Positions 1-6,388 of a stretch of 8,802 nt of DNA are shown piece after piece. This DNA is from Verrucomicrobiota bacterium. GTDB lineage: Bacteria; Verrucomicrobiota; Verrucomicrobiia; Limisphaerales; J093. The DNA lies in the NCBI GenBank assembly GCA_003695015.1, contig RFJD01000526.1, positions 1 to 8,802 of the forward strand, in the 5' to 3' direction. The notes beneath the pieces are model-generated. The model was given only the letters and a program-made list of their open reading frames with translations, was not told the DNA's origin and did not search any database. Position 1 is the first letter of the stretch. The number at the start of each line of letters is the position of its first letter. The position numbers and the translations under genes are program-made.

Positions 1-1341
1 CGGGAAACGGCGGCCCGCCATGGTCCCCCGGCACCAGTCCAAAATGGCCGTCGCCAACCGCGCCCGGCCTTCAGGCCCCGCCCCCGGCCGCTTGAATCGC
101 CCGCGCACTGCCGGTCCGGCGCCGACCCGAAACCGGCACTCGACCACGCCTTCCTCTCCGCCGGCCGTCTCTCCGGCGGTTTCCGCCGCCAGGAGCACGG
201 CGCCAACGCCCAACCGCCGTCCCAACGCCGTCGCTTCCTCCCAGAGGGTCCCGCCGTCCGAACCTCCCCGGCCGGGACGCTCACCGCTCGTCGCCCCCAA
301 GCCCCGCGCCAACAACTCGCGCAAACCGCCGACATTCGGGGCCGCCACCACGCCCGCCACCACTTCGGCCGCCAACCCGCATCCGGCCAAATCCGCCCCG
401 ACGATCCCGTCGGTCTCCACCACCAGCAACCGGACGCCACGCCGCCCCAGCTCCTCCAGCACCACTTCCTCAAGCGTTCGATCCCCTTCGGCGTAGATCC
501 GATCGCCCAGCTCCCGTCGAACCGCCGCCGCCAATCGGGCCAACCGGTTCGTGGCGTCGGGCGATCCGGCCGGCAGAGCCAGCGTCAGGTCCACCCGCCC
601 GGCTTGAAAAATCGAGGAAAGCATCAGTCCCTCGGGCAGCCCGACCTTCTCGTGAATCACGGCATCGATCTGCGACTCGCCGATGCCGGCGAACCGCAGC
701 GTCACGGAGGGCCCGGGCCGTCGGAGGCCAAATCGTTCCCGCAGCCGTGGCAGCAGGTGCTCCCGCACCATGGGCCGCAATTCCCCCGGCGGTCCCGGCA
801 GCGCAACGAACCAGCGCTCCCCCGTGTCGAACACCAACCCCACCGCCGTGCCGTTCGGGTTGGGCAGCCAGCCGCCGCGGGACGGCACCATGGCCTGCCG
901 TCTCAAGTGCGGATACCGCGCCAGCCGCTCCCGGCCGAACCTGCGCTCCATGTCCGCCAGGACATCCGCATCCTCTCGGAGCGGTATGCCGGTGAAGGCG
1001 GCCAGGGTCTGGCGGGTGATGTCGTCATCGGTCGGTCCCAAGCCGCCGGTCACGATGACCAACGGCGCCGCCTTCGAGGCGAACTCGAGTGCCCGCGTCA
1101 GATCCGCCGCCACGTCGCCCACACACAACGAGCCCACGCACTCCAGGCCCCACGGCCGCAACGTCCGGGCCAGGAACTGCGTATGGCCGTCCGCATACAC
1201 CCCCCGCAACAATTCCCCGCCGGTCACCACCACGAAATAAGGCGCCGTCGGCGTTTCCGTCGCCGGCCGTCCCGCTTCACCCGCACGGAGAGTGACCGCG
1301 ACCAAGCACAGCCAGAGCCAGCCGTCGTGCACGTGCTTCAT
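1..1341 (-). CDS. cinA: CinA-family protein with N-terminal signal-like segment and degenerate amidohydrolase domain (partial, 3' end outside window)
   Basis: The frame is open for 447 codons from ATG at 1341 to the window edge, with no stop reached, so a short C-terminal piece is missing. The MoCF/molybdopterin-binding domain of CinA is clear from residue 35 to about 205: TGGELLRG (40-47), TGGLGPTDDD (98-107), RQAMVP (148-153), N-x-NGTAVG (161-168) and LPGPPGE (181-187). GIGESQID follows near 219-226. CinA proteins normally combine this domain with a C-terminal NMN deamidase (PncC) domain that recycles pyridine nucleotides. Two things are odd. Residues 1-23 look like a signal peptide (WLWLCLVAVTL core, then RAGEA), and family members normally begin almost directly at the first beta strand. 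The C-terminal domain (about 290 onward) lacks the AESCTGG motif, showing VETDGIV at 308-314 instead. It lies 67 bases after the FHA gene and is probably co-transcribed. GGAG sits only 2 bases before the ATG. Family assignment is secure; function is not. Confidence 0.85.
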   Translation of the reverse strand, partial: MKHVHDGWLWLCLVAVTLRAGEAGRPATETPTAPYFVVVTGGELLRGVYADGHTQFLARTLRPWGLECVGSLCVGDVAADLTRALEFASKAAPLVIVTGGLGPTDDDITRQTLAAFTGIPLREDADVLADMERRFGRERLARYPHLRRQAMVPSRGGWLPNPNGTAVGLVFDTGERWFVALPGPPGELRPMVREHLLPRLRERFGLRRPGPSVTLRFAGIGESQIDAVIHEKVGLPEGLMLSSIFQAGRVDLTLALPAGSPDATNRLARLAAAVRRELGDRIYAEGDRTLEEVVLEELGRRGVRLLVVETDGIVGADLAGCGLAAEVVAGVVAAPNVGGLRELLARGLGATSGERPGRGGSDGGTLWEEATALGRRLGVGAVLLAAETAGETAGGEEGVVECRFRVGAGPAVRGRFKRPGAGPEGRARLATAILDWCRGTMAGRRFP

Positions 1342-1408
1342 CGCTCCGTGGATAGTGTCCGAACGGGGTGACGGTAAAGCCGGAATCCGCCGCTCACCCG
1401 GGCCGGCC

Positions 1409-1798
1409 TCAGGGGGGCAGCAGCCGCATGATGGCCAGCTCGGCCACGAACAAGAGCGCCAGCCCGGCCCACACGCACCCCTCGCGCCAGCGTGGCGACA
1501 CCTGAAGCACCGGGCTGAGCGTGAAGAGCAGCCGCACATCCCCCGCCTCGATCACACAGCCGTTTCGCAGCCGCTCCCGCTGCACCCGCCGCCCGTCCAC
1601 CCGCACGATGGCCTCCCCCTCCGGCGCCAGCACAAGCCCTTGGTCCCGTTCCCACTCGATGCGGAAGTGACGTTCCCAGACGCCCGTCCCCTCGATCCGC
1701 ACATCGGCCTGCCTGCCCCGGCCCGCCACCAAAGGAAAACGGCGGGCCACGAACTCCTGACCCGCCGTCGATCCCGAAAGCACCCGCAGACAGACCAT
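1409..1798 (-). CDS. Small FHA-like domain protein with a C-terminal transmembrane segment
   Basis: This 129-residue protein resembles one forkhead-associated (FHA) domain, a phosphothreonine-binding fold. The N-terminal strand MVCLRVLSGSTAGQEF leads to AGRG (25-28), then ADVRI (31-35), RH (43-44), VDGRRV (67-72) and a typical closing pattern, L-x-NG-x-x-I-x-x-GD, at 77-87. Residues about 108-127 (CVWAGLALLFVAELAIMRLL) form one hydrophobic segment just before the end, so the protein is probably tail-anchored in the inner membrane with its FHA domain in the cytoplasm. The Ser-Arg pair that normally contacts the phosphate before the conserved His is replaced by Trp-Glu, so ligand binding may be altered or lost. 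The ATG at 1798 shares its A with the TGA of the export lipoprotein gene (TGATG), indicating translational coupling. An in-frame GTG lies one codon earlier, at 1801. Its place beside a tyrosine kinase gene suggests a regulatory or scaffold role in polysaccharide export, which is inference. Confidence 0.75.
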   Translation of the reverse strand: MVCLRVLSGSTAGQEFVARRFPLVAGRGRQADVRIEGTGVWERHFRIEWERDQGLVLAPEGEAIVRVDGRRVQRERLRNGCVIEAGDVRLLFTLSPVLQVSPRWREGCVWAGLALLFVAELAIMRLLPP

Positions 1799-2415
1799 CA
1801 CCAGAGCTTCTTGGGCACGTACACGTCGTCCCCGGGATAGAGCGGCGGATCGTAGCGCGGATCCTCGAGGGCCTTCTTGCAGTTGACGATGATCTCGGTG
1901 CCATCGGTGCGCGTCACCCGCACCGCCTTCCGGTTGGCGAACTCGGTGAAATCGCCGGCCACCTTGATGGCGTCCAACACCGTCATCTGGCCCTCGTAGT
2001 CGTAACGACCCGGCATCCGCACGTAACCGCCCACGTGGACGTAGCGGCCCTCGATGCGGACGGTGACCGTGATCCGGTTGAAATACTTCAGGAGCTTCCG
2101 GCGGATTTCCTCCTGAAGGTCCGAAACACGTTTGCCCGCCGCCTCGACCTCCTCGTTGAACGGGAGCGTGATCCGGCCGTCTTCACGGACGCGCTGCTCG
2201 ACCGCCGGCGGCGGATTCGGCACGTCCGTGTACATCACCGTGATCCGGTCGCCGACGCGGACCACGTCGATGCCGGCCAGTGTGCCTGTCTCGTTGGGAT
2301 CCAGGTTGGCCGTGGGGCGGTAATAGACCCGGCCGCCGCCGCAGCCCGCGGCCACCAAGGCCAGACACACCACCCCAAGGAACGGTCCCAGCCACCTGAA
2401 GACATTGCACCTCAT
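1798..2415 (-). CDS. Short Wza-like polysaccharide export lipoprotein (Poly_export plus one SLBB domain)
   Basis: This is an outer-membrane polysaccharide export (OPX) family protein of 205 residues, acting in the periplasm as a conduit between the Wzc-type inner-membrane protein and the outer membrane. From ATG 2415 there is a lipoprotein signal (MRCNVFRWLG, then a hydrophobic core) ending in LVAAGC, with Cys25 as the likely lipidated residue. A Poly_export domain spans about 50-120 (VVRVGDRITV, REDGRITLPF, then NRITVTVRI). One SLBB domain covers about 124-172 (YVHVGGYVRMPGRYDY, TVLDAIKVAGDF). The end PLYPGDDVYVPKKLW is the usual closing motif. E. coli Wza has about 380 residues, with further domains and a C-terminal helix that crosses the outer membrane; here the chain stops right after the first repeat. 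The 2415 start gives the best signal peptide and has GGGGAG 2 bases upstream; ATG 2442 and TTG 2454 are in-frame alternatives. It follows the Wzc stop closely (2455) and overlaps the FHA gene by one base. Confidence 0.88.
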   Translation of the reverse strand: MRCNVFRWLGPFLGVVCLALVAAGCGGGRVYYRPTANLDPNETGTLAGIDVVRVGDRITVMYTDVPNPPPAVEQRVREDGRITLPFNEEVEAAGKRVSDLQEEIRRKLLKYFNRITVTVRIEGRYVHVGGYVRMPGRYDYEGQMTVLDAIKVAGDFTEFANRKAVRVTRTDGTEIIVNCKKALEDPRYDPPLYPGDDVYVPKKLW

Positions 2416-2454
2416 AGCTCCCCGGTTCGTAGCGACATTCATGCCAGGAGGCAA

Positions 2455-4740
2455 TCAGAACTTTTCCTTCAACTCCGGCGTCTCGGCCTCCTCGGTCTCC
2501 GTGGCCGCGGTCGCGGGCGCCTCGGCGGAGGAGTCTTTCTCGCGGCTCTTCCGCCGCTTGCGGCTGGACTTGCGGCGACGCCGACCGTACTCGCTGCTGG
2601 AACCGTAGTAGTAGTCGTAGTAGTAGCCGCTGTAGTAGTAGTAGTACGAGTCCTGCGAGATGTTGATGTTGTTGAGCACGATGCCCAGCAGGTTGTTGCC
2701 CACCTTCTGGACCATCTGCTTGGCCCGCAGCGTCATCGCCTGCGGATACTTGCGGTACTGCACCACCAGCAGGGCGATGTCCACCATGCTGCAGAGGATC
2801 GAGGCATCACTGACGCCCATGATGGGCGGGGAGTCGAAGAACACGAAGTCGTAGCGGTTGCGGACCTCGTCCACCAGCTCCTTCATGCGCGGGGAGTTGA
2901 TGATGCCGAGCGCGCTGCTGGGCAGCTTGCCGCTGGGCAGGAAATCCAGCGTCGGCAGCGAGGTGGTCTGGATGACCTCCTCGAGCGTGTTCTGCTTCAT
3001 CAGGTAGTTGGTCAACCCGATGCTGTTGGAGACGCCGATGAACTTGTGCAGGCTGGGGCGCCGCAGGTCCGAGTCCACCAACAACACCCGCTCGCCGTTT
3101 TGGGCGAAGACGGTGGCCAGGTTCATGATGGTCGTGGACTTGCCCTCGCCCGCGCCGCCGCTGACCACCGTGATCGTGTTGTCGTTCGGGTTCTTGCGCG
3201 AGAAGAGCACGTTGGTCCGCAGCACCCGGTAGGCCTCGGCGTGCGGGCTGTCCGGCCCCTCCTTGATGAGCAGACCGATGTTCTGCGGGATCACACCCAC
3301 GACCGTGGCCTCCAAGGAGCGCTCCACGTCGTCGATCGTCTTGACGCTGGTGTCGAGGTACTCGATGAAGAACGCCAGTCCCACGCCCATGACCAGGCCG
3401 AAGACCACCCCGAGGACGAGGTTCAGGAAGAGATCGGGCCGGACCGGCTTCAGCGCGGGCACCGCGGGATCGGTGACCTCGACGACCGATTCGGTGGGCA
3501 GGGCCGAGTCGATGGTTTCCTGCAGCGTCCGCAACAGCAGGGTGTCCCGGATGCGCTGCTCGTTTTCCCACTGACGCTTGAGGTCGAAGTACTGGCTGAA
3601 GCGCGCGGCCTCCTCGGCCACGGCCCGCTCGGCCTGGGCGACCTGGTTGCTGATTTCGTCGTAACGGGCTTTGAAGGAGGCCACTTGGGCCCGCATGCCC
3701 TCCAAGATGCCGTTAAGCCGGTTCGTGATCTGCTTCTGGAGGGTGTCCTTCAACGCCATGTAGCGCTGGACCTCCGGATTCTCGGGGGTGTAGTCCTTGA
3801 GCAGCTTGCTGAGGTTTTGCTCGACGACGTCCAGATCGTCGATGCGCTTGGGCAGGAGCGCCTCGCTGGGCATGACCGTGAGGATGGCGTCCCGCAGGTC
3901 CTGCAGCCCTTTGTCACGGATGCGCTCCAGCTCTTGGAGCTTGGACTTCCAATAGACCAGATCACTGCGCGCCTGTTGGAGGGCTTGGAGCAGGGTGCTG
4001 AGCCGCTCCCGCTCGGTGGAGATCGAGTAGGCGCCGGCGGTGCCCGCCACCGTGTCCGGAATGTTCAGCTCCAGACGGAGTTGATCCAATTGCTTCTGGA
4101 GGCGTTCCACCCGTGCGTTCTGCTCCTCGAGCTTCTGCTGCAGCACGGCAATGGCATTGGTCATGTGTTCCCGCCGGCTGTGCTGCCGCCAGTTCTTGTA
4201 GGAGGCGGCAATCAGGTTCGCCAGGTCGGCCGCCTCCTCCGGGATGGGACTGTAAACGGTGATTTCGACGAGCTTGGTGTTGCGCGACTGCTTCACCTCC
4301 ATGTTGCGCAGGAGGTACTGGTAGGCCTCCTGTTCGTTGAGCAACTCGCCATCCCGCAGCCCCAGGCGCTTGGACCATGCGGGGATGAACTGGCGGTCCG
4401 GCGGCAGCTTCTCGCCGGCCGCATTGGTGGGGCTGTGGATGACCGGCATGAGCACCGACATCGATTGGATCTTCTCGAACTCGGTGGCCATGAAGTAGGG
4501 ATCGAAACTCGGATCCCGTTGCTGGCCGCCAATGGTCGGGATGTCGGTGGCGTCCTTCTCGATCTCGATCCGGACGGTGCTGGCGTAGGTGGGCTTGAGG
4601 ACGAAGGTGACCGCCAGAGTGGTCAGCACCACCAACAGCCAGACGGCGAGGATGACCATCTTGCGGATCCGGATGATCCGCCAGTAGTCGAGGAAGTGGA
4701 ACTCGGTTTGAGGACGGGCAGAGGAACTGGTCGATTGCAT
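2455..4740 (-). CDS. Wzc-like polysaccharide co-polymerase fused to a bacterial tyrosine autokinase
   Basis: A 761-residue inner-membrane protein that would control polymer length and export and autophosphorylate on tyrosine. A Wzz-type N-terminus has a first membrane segment at about 29-48. A long periplasmic region follows, with coiled-coil-rich stretches near 185-225 and 300-400. The proline-rich KPVRPD motif (431-436) sits just before the second membrane segment (437-459). The cytoplasmic BY-kinase domain has ExxRxxR (502-508), Walker A GGAGEGKST (528-536), Walker A' LLVDSDLRRP (553-562) and Walker B FVFFDSPP (632-639), all intact. The tail is unusual: 12 tyrosines lie between 699 and 718, followed by a basic stretch (720-735) and an acidic end. 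In typical Wzc proteins the Tyr cluster is at the very C-terminus. No Shine-Dalgarno is visible before ATG 4740; the upstream bases are pyrimidine-rich and belong to a terminator T-run. No cognate phosphatase gene (Wzb type) or glycosyltransferase gene lies in the window. Also known as Wzc, EpsB or ExoP-type. Confidence 0.95.
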   Translation of the reverse strand: MQSTSSSARPQTEFHFLDYWRIIRIRKMVILAVWLLVVLTTLAVTFVLKPTYASTVRIEIEKDATDIPTIGGQQRDPSFDPYFMATEFEKIQSMSVLMPVIHSPTNAAGEKLPPDRQFIPAWSKRLGLRDGELLNEQEAYQYLLRNMEVKQSRNTKLVEITVYSPIPEEAADLANLIAASYKNWRQHSRREHMTNAIAVLQQKLEEQNARVERLQKQLDQLRLELNIPDTVAGTAGAYSISTERERLSTLLQALQQARSDLVYWKSKLQELERIRDKGLQDLRDAILTVMPSEALLPKRIDDLDVVEQNLSKLLKDYTPENPEVQRYMALKDTLQKQITNRLNGILEGMRAQVASFKARYDEISNQVAQAERAVAEEAARFSQYFDLKRQWENEQRIRDTLLLRTLQETIDSALPTESVVEVTDPAVPALKPVRPDLFLNLVLGVVFGLVMGVGLAFFIEYLDTSVKTIDDVERSLEATVVGVIPQNIGLLIKEGPDSPHAEAYRVLRTNVLFSRKNPNDNTITVVSGGAGEGKSTTIMNLATVFAQNGERVLLVDSDLRRPSLHKFIGVSNSIGLTNYLMKQNTLEEVIQTTSLPTLDFLPSGKLPSSALGIINSPRMKELVDEVRNRYDFVFFDSPPIMGVSDASILCSMVDIALLVVQYRKYPQAMTLRAKQMVQKVGNNLLGIVLNNINISQDSYYYYYSGYYYDYYYGSSSEYGRRRRKSSRKRRKSREKDSSAEAPATAATETEEAETPELKEKF
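2587..2646 (-). repeat. TAC-codon triplet run encoding the Tyr cluster of the Wzc-like kinase
   Basis: Codons 699-718 of the kinase gene contain 12 Tyr codons, all TAC, in uninterrupted runs of five (2646-2632), three and three, with one more at 2589-2587. The spacers are AGC GGC, a single GAC, and a short GSSSE linker. Because the unit is a whole codon, slippage would add or remove tyrosines without breaking the frame. Confidence 0.85.
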
Positions 4741-4747
4741 GGGAAAG

Positions 4748-4782
4748 AAAAAAAGGAGGCCAGCTTGTGACGCCCAGCCTCC
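4748..4782 (-). terminator. Rho-independent terminator between the beta-barrel gene and the Wzc-like gene
   Basis: Read on the minus strand, a 9-bp stem (GGAGGCTGG at 4782-4774 with CTGGCCTCC at 4763-4755, including two G-U pairs) closes a 10-base loop and is followed directly by seven T's (4754-4748). It begins 23 bases after the barrel stop codon, and the T-run ends 7 bases before the Wzc-like ATG. It should end or attenuate transcription from the promoter at 6153-6181. Confidence 0.85.
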
Positions 4783-4805
4783 CGATACCGCTTACGACAT
4801 GAGGA

Positions 4806-6089
4806 TCAGTAGGTGGCTTTGACGCCGGCGTAGCCGCGGTGCCGGTCGTAACCGCGCTGCGGCAGATCCGACTCCAAGTCGTCAAACAGGTAACCGGCTT
4901 CGAGCGCCACGTGCTGGTTCAACGCGTAGGAAAGGTTCACATCGGCGCTCCAGTAGTTGTCGAACTCGCCATCGAAGGGGCCGCCCTTGAACTCCGACCC
5001 CTGCCAAGCGCCCCGCACGTAGGCGGTCAGCTTCGAGGTGATGGCGTGCGAAATGGCGGCGTAAACCATGGTCGCCTGGGTGCCGAGGGTGATGTTGTTG
5101 GCGGTGCCCGGCGCCATGGCGATGTCCGTCGGATAGATGCCGGTCAGCACCCCGAGCATCACCCGGCTGTTCTCCTGGTACCAGTAGCTGGCCGCCACCT
5201 GGGCGTAGGGACCCCAGAAATCCTCGTTCGCATTGTAGTAGTCCGCGTATTGAACGCCCACCCGGCCCTGCAGCGCCAATTTGGCCGTGGCCATGTGATC
5301 AACACCCAGGAAACCGTAATGCGAGCGGAAGCTCCGCGAATCGGCGTTGGGAATCAGGGCGGGCGGCAGACCGACCACCGCCGGGGTTGACAGCAAGCTG
5401 TCGCTGGTCATGTCGGTCATGCCGAACTCGTAGCCCAGCAGCCCGGTGGTGGTGGGCTGGAAGTGACGGCGGGCGTCCAAGCGGAACTTGTGCTCCCAGC
5501 GGTCCAACAAGGCCGACCGGCTGCCGTCGCCGGCCTGCTCGTAATCGTACACCGTGCCGTTGTAGCCGATCGCCATGCCCCAGATCTCGCTGAAGTCCTT
5601 CAAGAAGTTGGCGCCGGCGTAGTTCCGGATGTTGCTGCCGTCGGTCCGGTAGAAGCTCTGGATCGGACCGGGCTGCAGAACGTCCGGTTCCGAGGAATAG
5701 ACGAACTGGTCCTTGACCTCGACCCGGGTGGTCTCGTTGAGGTCATGCCCCATGAAGAGGTCGGCCAGCACCGTCTGGTCGATCTCGTTGTCGGTGCGGT
5801 CCTCGTACCACCGCAGGCCGTACTCGACCCGGAGATTCACGGTGGTGGTGTCCTGCGACAGGTTCAGGCCCACCGACGGCCGGACGTCGATGCCCCAGCT
5901 CTCGGCCTTCCCCGGGCGCCCACCCGGCACGGGGTTGTCCACACCGGTGTTGTAGTTGGAGTCGTAAAAGCCGCGCAGCTTGGCGGCGACGCTCCACGGC
6001 TTGGAGGTGGAGGGCTCCCCGATCGGCTGGGCGTTCACCGCCATCGTCCCCACCGCAGCCAGACTGGCACAGGTAATCAGCTTTTTCAT
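4806..6089 (-). CDS. Predicted outer-membrane beta-barrel protein, candidate polysaccharide exit porin
   Basis: A 427-residue secreted protein. Residues 1-20 form a clean Sec signal peptide (MKKLITCASLAAVG..., cleavage after VNA). The mature part has many short amphipathic strands alternating with polar turns, is rich in Tyr, Trp and Gly, has no hydrophobic helix, and ends in an aromatic residue (YAGVKATY), as outer-membrane barrels usually do. I recognise no specific family by motif. The opening GFYDSNYNTG resembles barrels found in polysaccharide loci of PVC and related bacteria. In Myxococcus xanthus, short export lipoproteins without their own membrane helix are paired with dedicated beta-barrels (Wzp proteins). 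The same pairing here, with a short Wza-like protein two genes downstream, makes an exit-porin role plausible but unproven. The ATG at 6089 is supported by AGAGGAAG 7 bases upstream, by the signal peptide and by the promoter. A strong terminator follows the stop. Alternative: a generic or nutrient porin. Confidence 0.75.
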   Translation of the reverse strand: MKKLITCASLAAVGTMAVNAQPIGEPSTSKPWSVAAKLRGFYDSNYNTGVDNPVPGGRPGKAESWGIDVRPSVGLNLSQDTTTVNLRVEYGLRWYEDRTDNEIDQTVLADLFMGHDLNETTRVEVKDQFVYSSEPDVLQPGPIQSFYRTDGSNIRNYAGANFLKDFSEIWGMAIGYNGTVYDYEQAGDGSRSALLDRWEHKFRLDARRHFQPTTTGLLGYEFGMTDMTSDSLLSTPAVVGLPPALIPNADSRSFRSHYGFLGVDHMATAKLALQGRVGVQYADYYNANEDFWGPYAQVAASYWYQENSRVMLGVLTGIYPTDIAMAPGTANNITLGTQATMVYAAISHAITSKLTAYVRGAWQGSEFKGGPFDGEFDNYWSADVNLSYALNQHVALEAGYLFDDLESDLPQRGYDRHRGYAGVKATY

Positions 6090-6096
6090 AAATCGA

Positions 6097-6104
6097 CTTC
6101 CTCT
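6097..6104 (-). promoter_or_regulatory. Shine-Dalgarno site for the beta-barrel gene
   Basis: AGAGGAAG lies 7 bases before ATG 6089. It is the best-placed ribosome binding site in the window and fixes this start, which also gives a canonical signal peptide. Confidence 0.7.
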
Positions 6105-6152
6105 GAACGGAGGTTCCGCAAGTGTGTTCTCTAGCCTCGAAAGGTCGGCCCC

Positions 6153-6181
6153 TTTCTAAGATCAACGGACCGGGATGTCAA
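6153..6181 (-). promoter_or_regulatory. Sigma70-type promoter for the beta-barrel gene and possibly the export cassette
   Basis: The minus strand shows a perfect -35 TTGACA (6181-6176), a 17-base spacer and a -10 TAGAAA (6158-6153, four of six consensus bases). Transcription would start near 6146, giving a leader of nearly 60 bases before ATG 6089. The surrounding stretch is richer in A and T than its neighbours. No operator could be recognised. Confidence 0.7.
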
Positions 6182-6388
6182 ACAGAAATGAGCACCTTTT
6201 TGCGGCTCCCGAGCGCGGGTAATCGCTTGAGGCAAGCCGGGTTGCCGCGGCGCGCCGACGCCAAGCCCCCCGGCGCCCCGCGAGGCGGCGCACCGGGGCG
6301 CTCCGGGACCCGGCAGCGCCGGCGGGCACGGCCTTCCGGACCGCCCGGAGGGACCGCCCCGCCGCCCGGCTCGATGGCGTGCCCACGC
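6182..6388. other. Non-coding region rich in GC hairpins, 3' of the sulfatase gene
   Basis: There is no convincing gene. The sequence is extremely GC-rich and contains several inverted repeats. The largest is 6268-6279 pairing with 6287-6298 around a 7-base loop (12 positions, one mismatch, one G-U). A small one is CCGGC-AGC-GCCGG at 6310-6322, and another is TCCGG-ACCGC-CCGGA at 6335-6349. None is followed by a T-run. They may protect the 3' end of the sulfatase transcript or assist termination. CGGGCGGTCC-like direct copies occur on the minus strand around 6340-6360. Confidence 0.4.

Noticed and set aside
20..1371. Several plus-strand open frames with Pro/Arg-rich products
   Set aside because: They lie opposite the CinA-family gene, whose motifs read continuously on the minus strand; composition alone explains them.
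1342..1408. Possible promoter before the CinA-family gene (TTTACC, 18 bases, TATCCA) and a GCCGG/CCGGC stem
   Set aside because: Only four and three consensus bases match, and the stem has a 19-base loop. With a 67-base gap, co-transcription with the FHA gene is simpler.
4741..4759. AAAAAAAGGAGG on the plus strand, which looks like a perfect Shine-Dalgarno
   Set aside because: No plausible plus-strand gene follows. It is the complement of the terminator stem and T-run on the minus strand.
2035..4770. A 911-codon open frame on the plus strand opposite the Wzc-like gene
   Set aside because: It is antisense to a gene with clear kinase motifs. Its translation is a low-complexity mix of His, Asp, Leu and Val typical of the shadow frame of GC-rich coding DNA, and it matches no fold I know.
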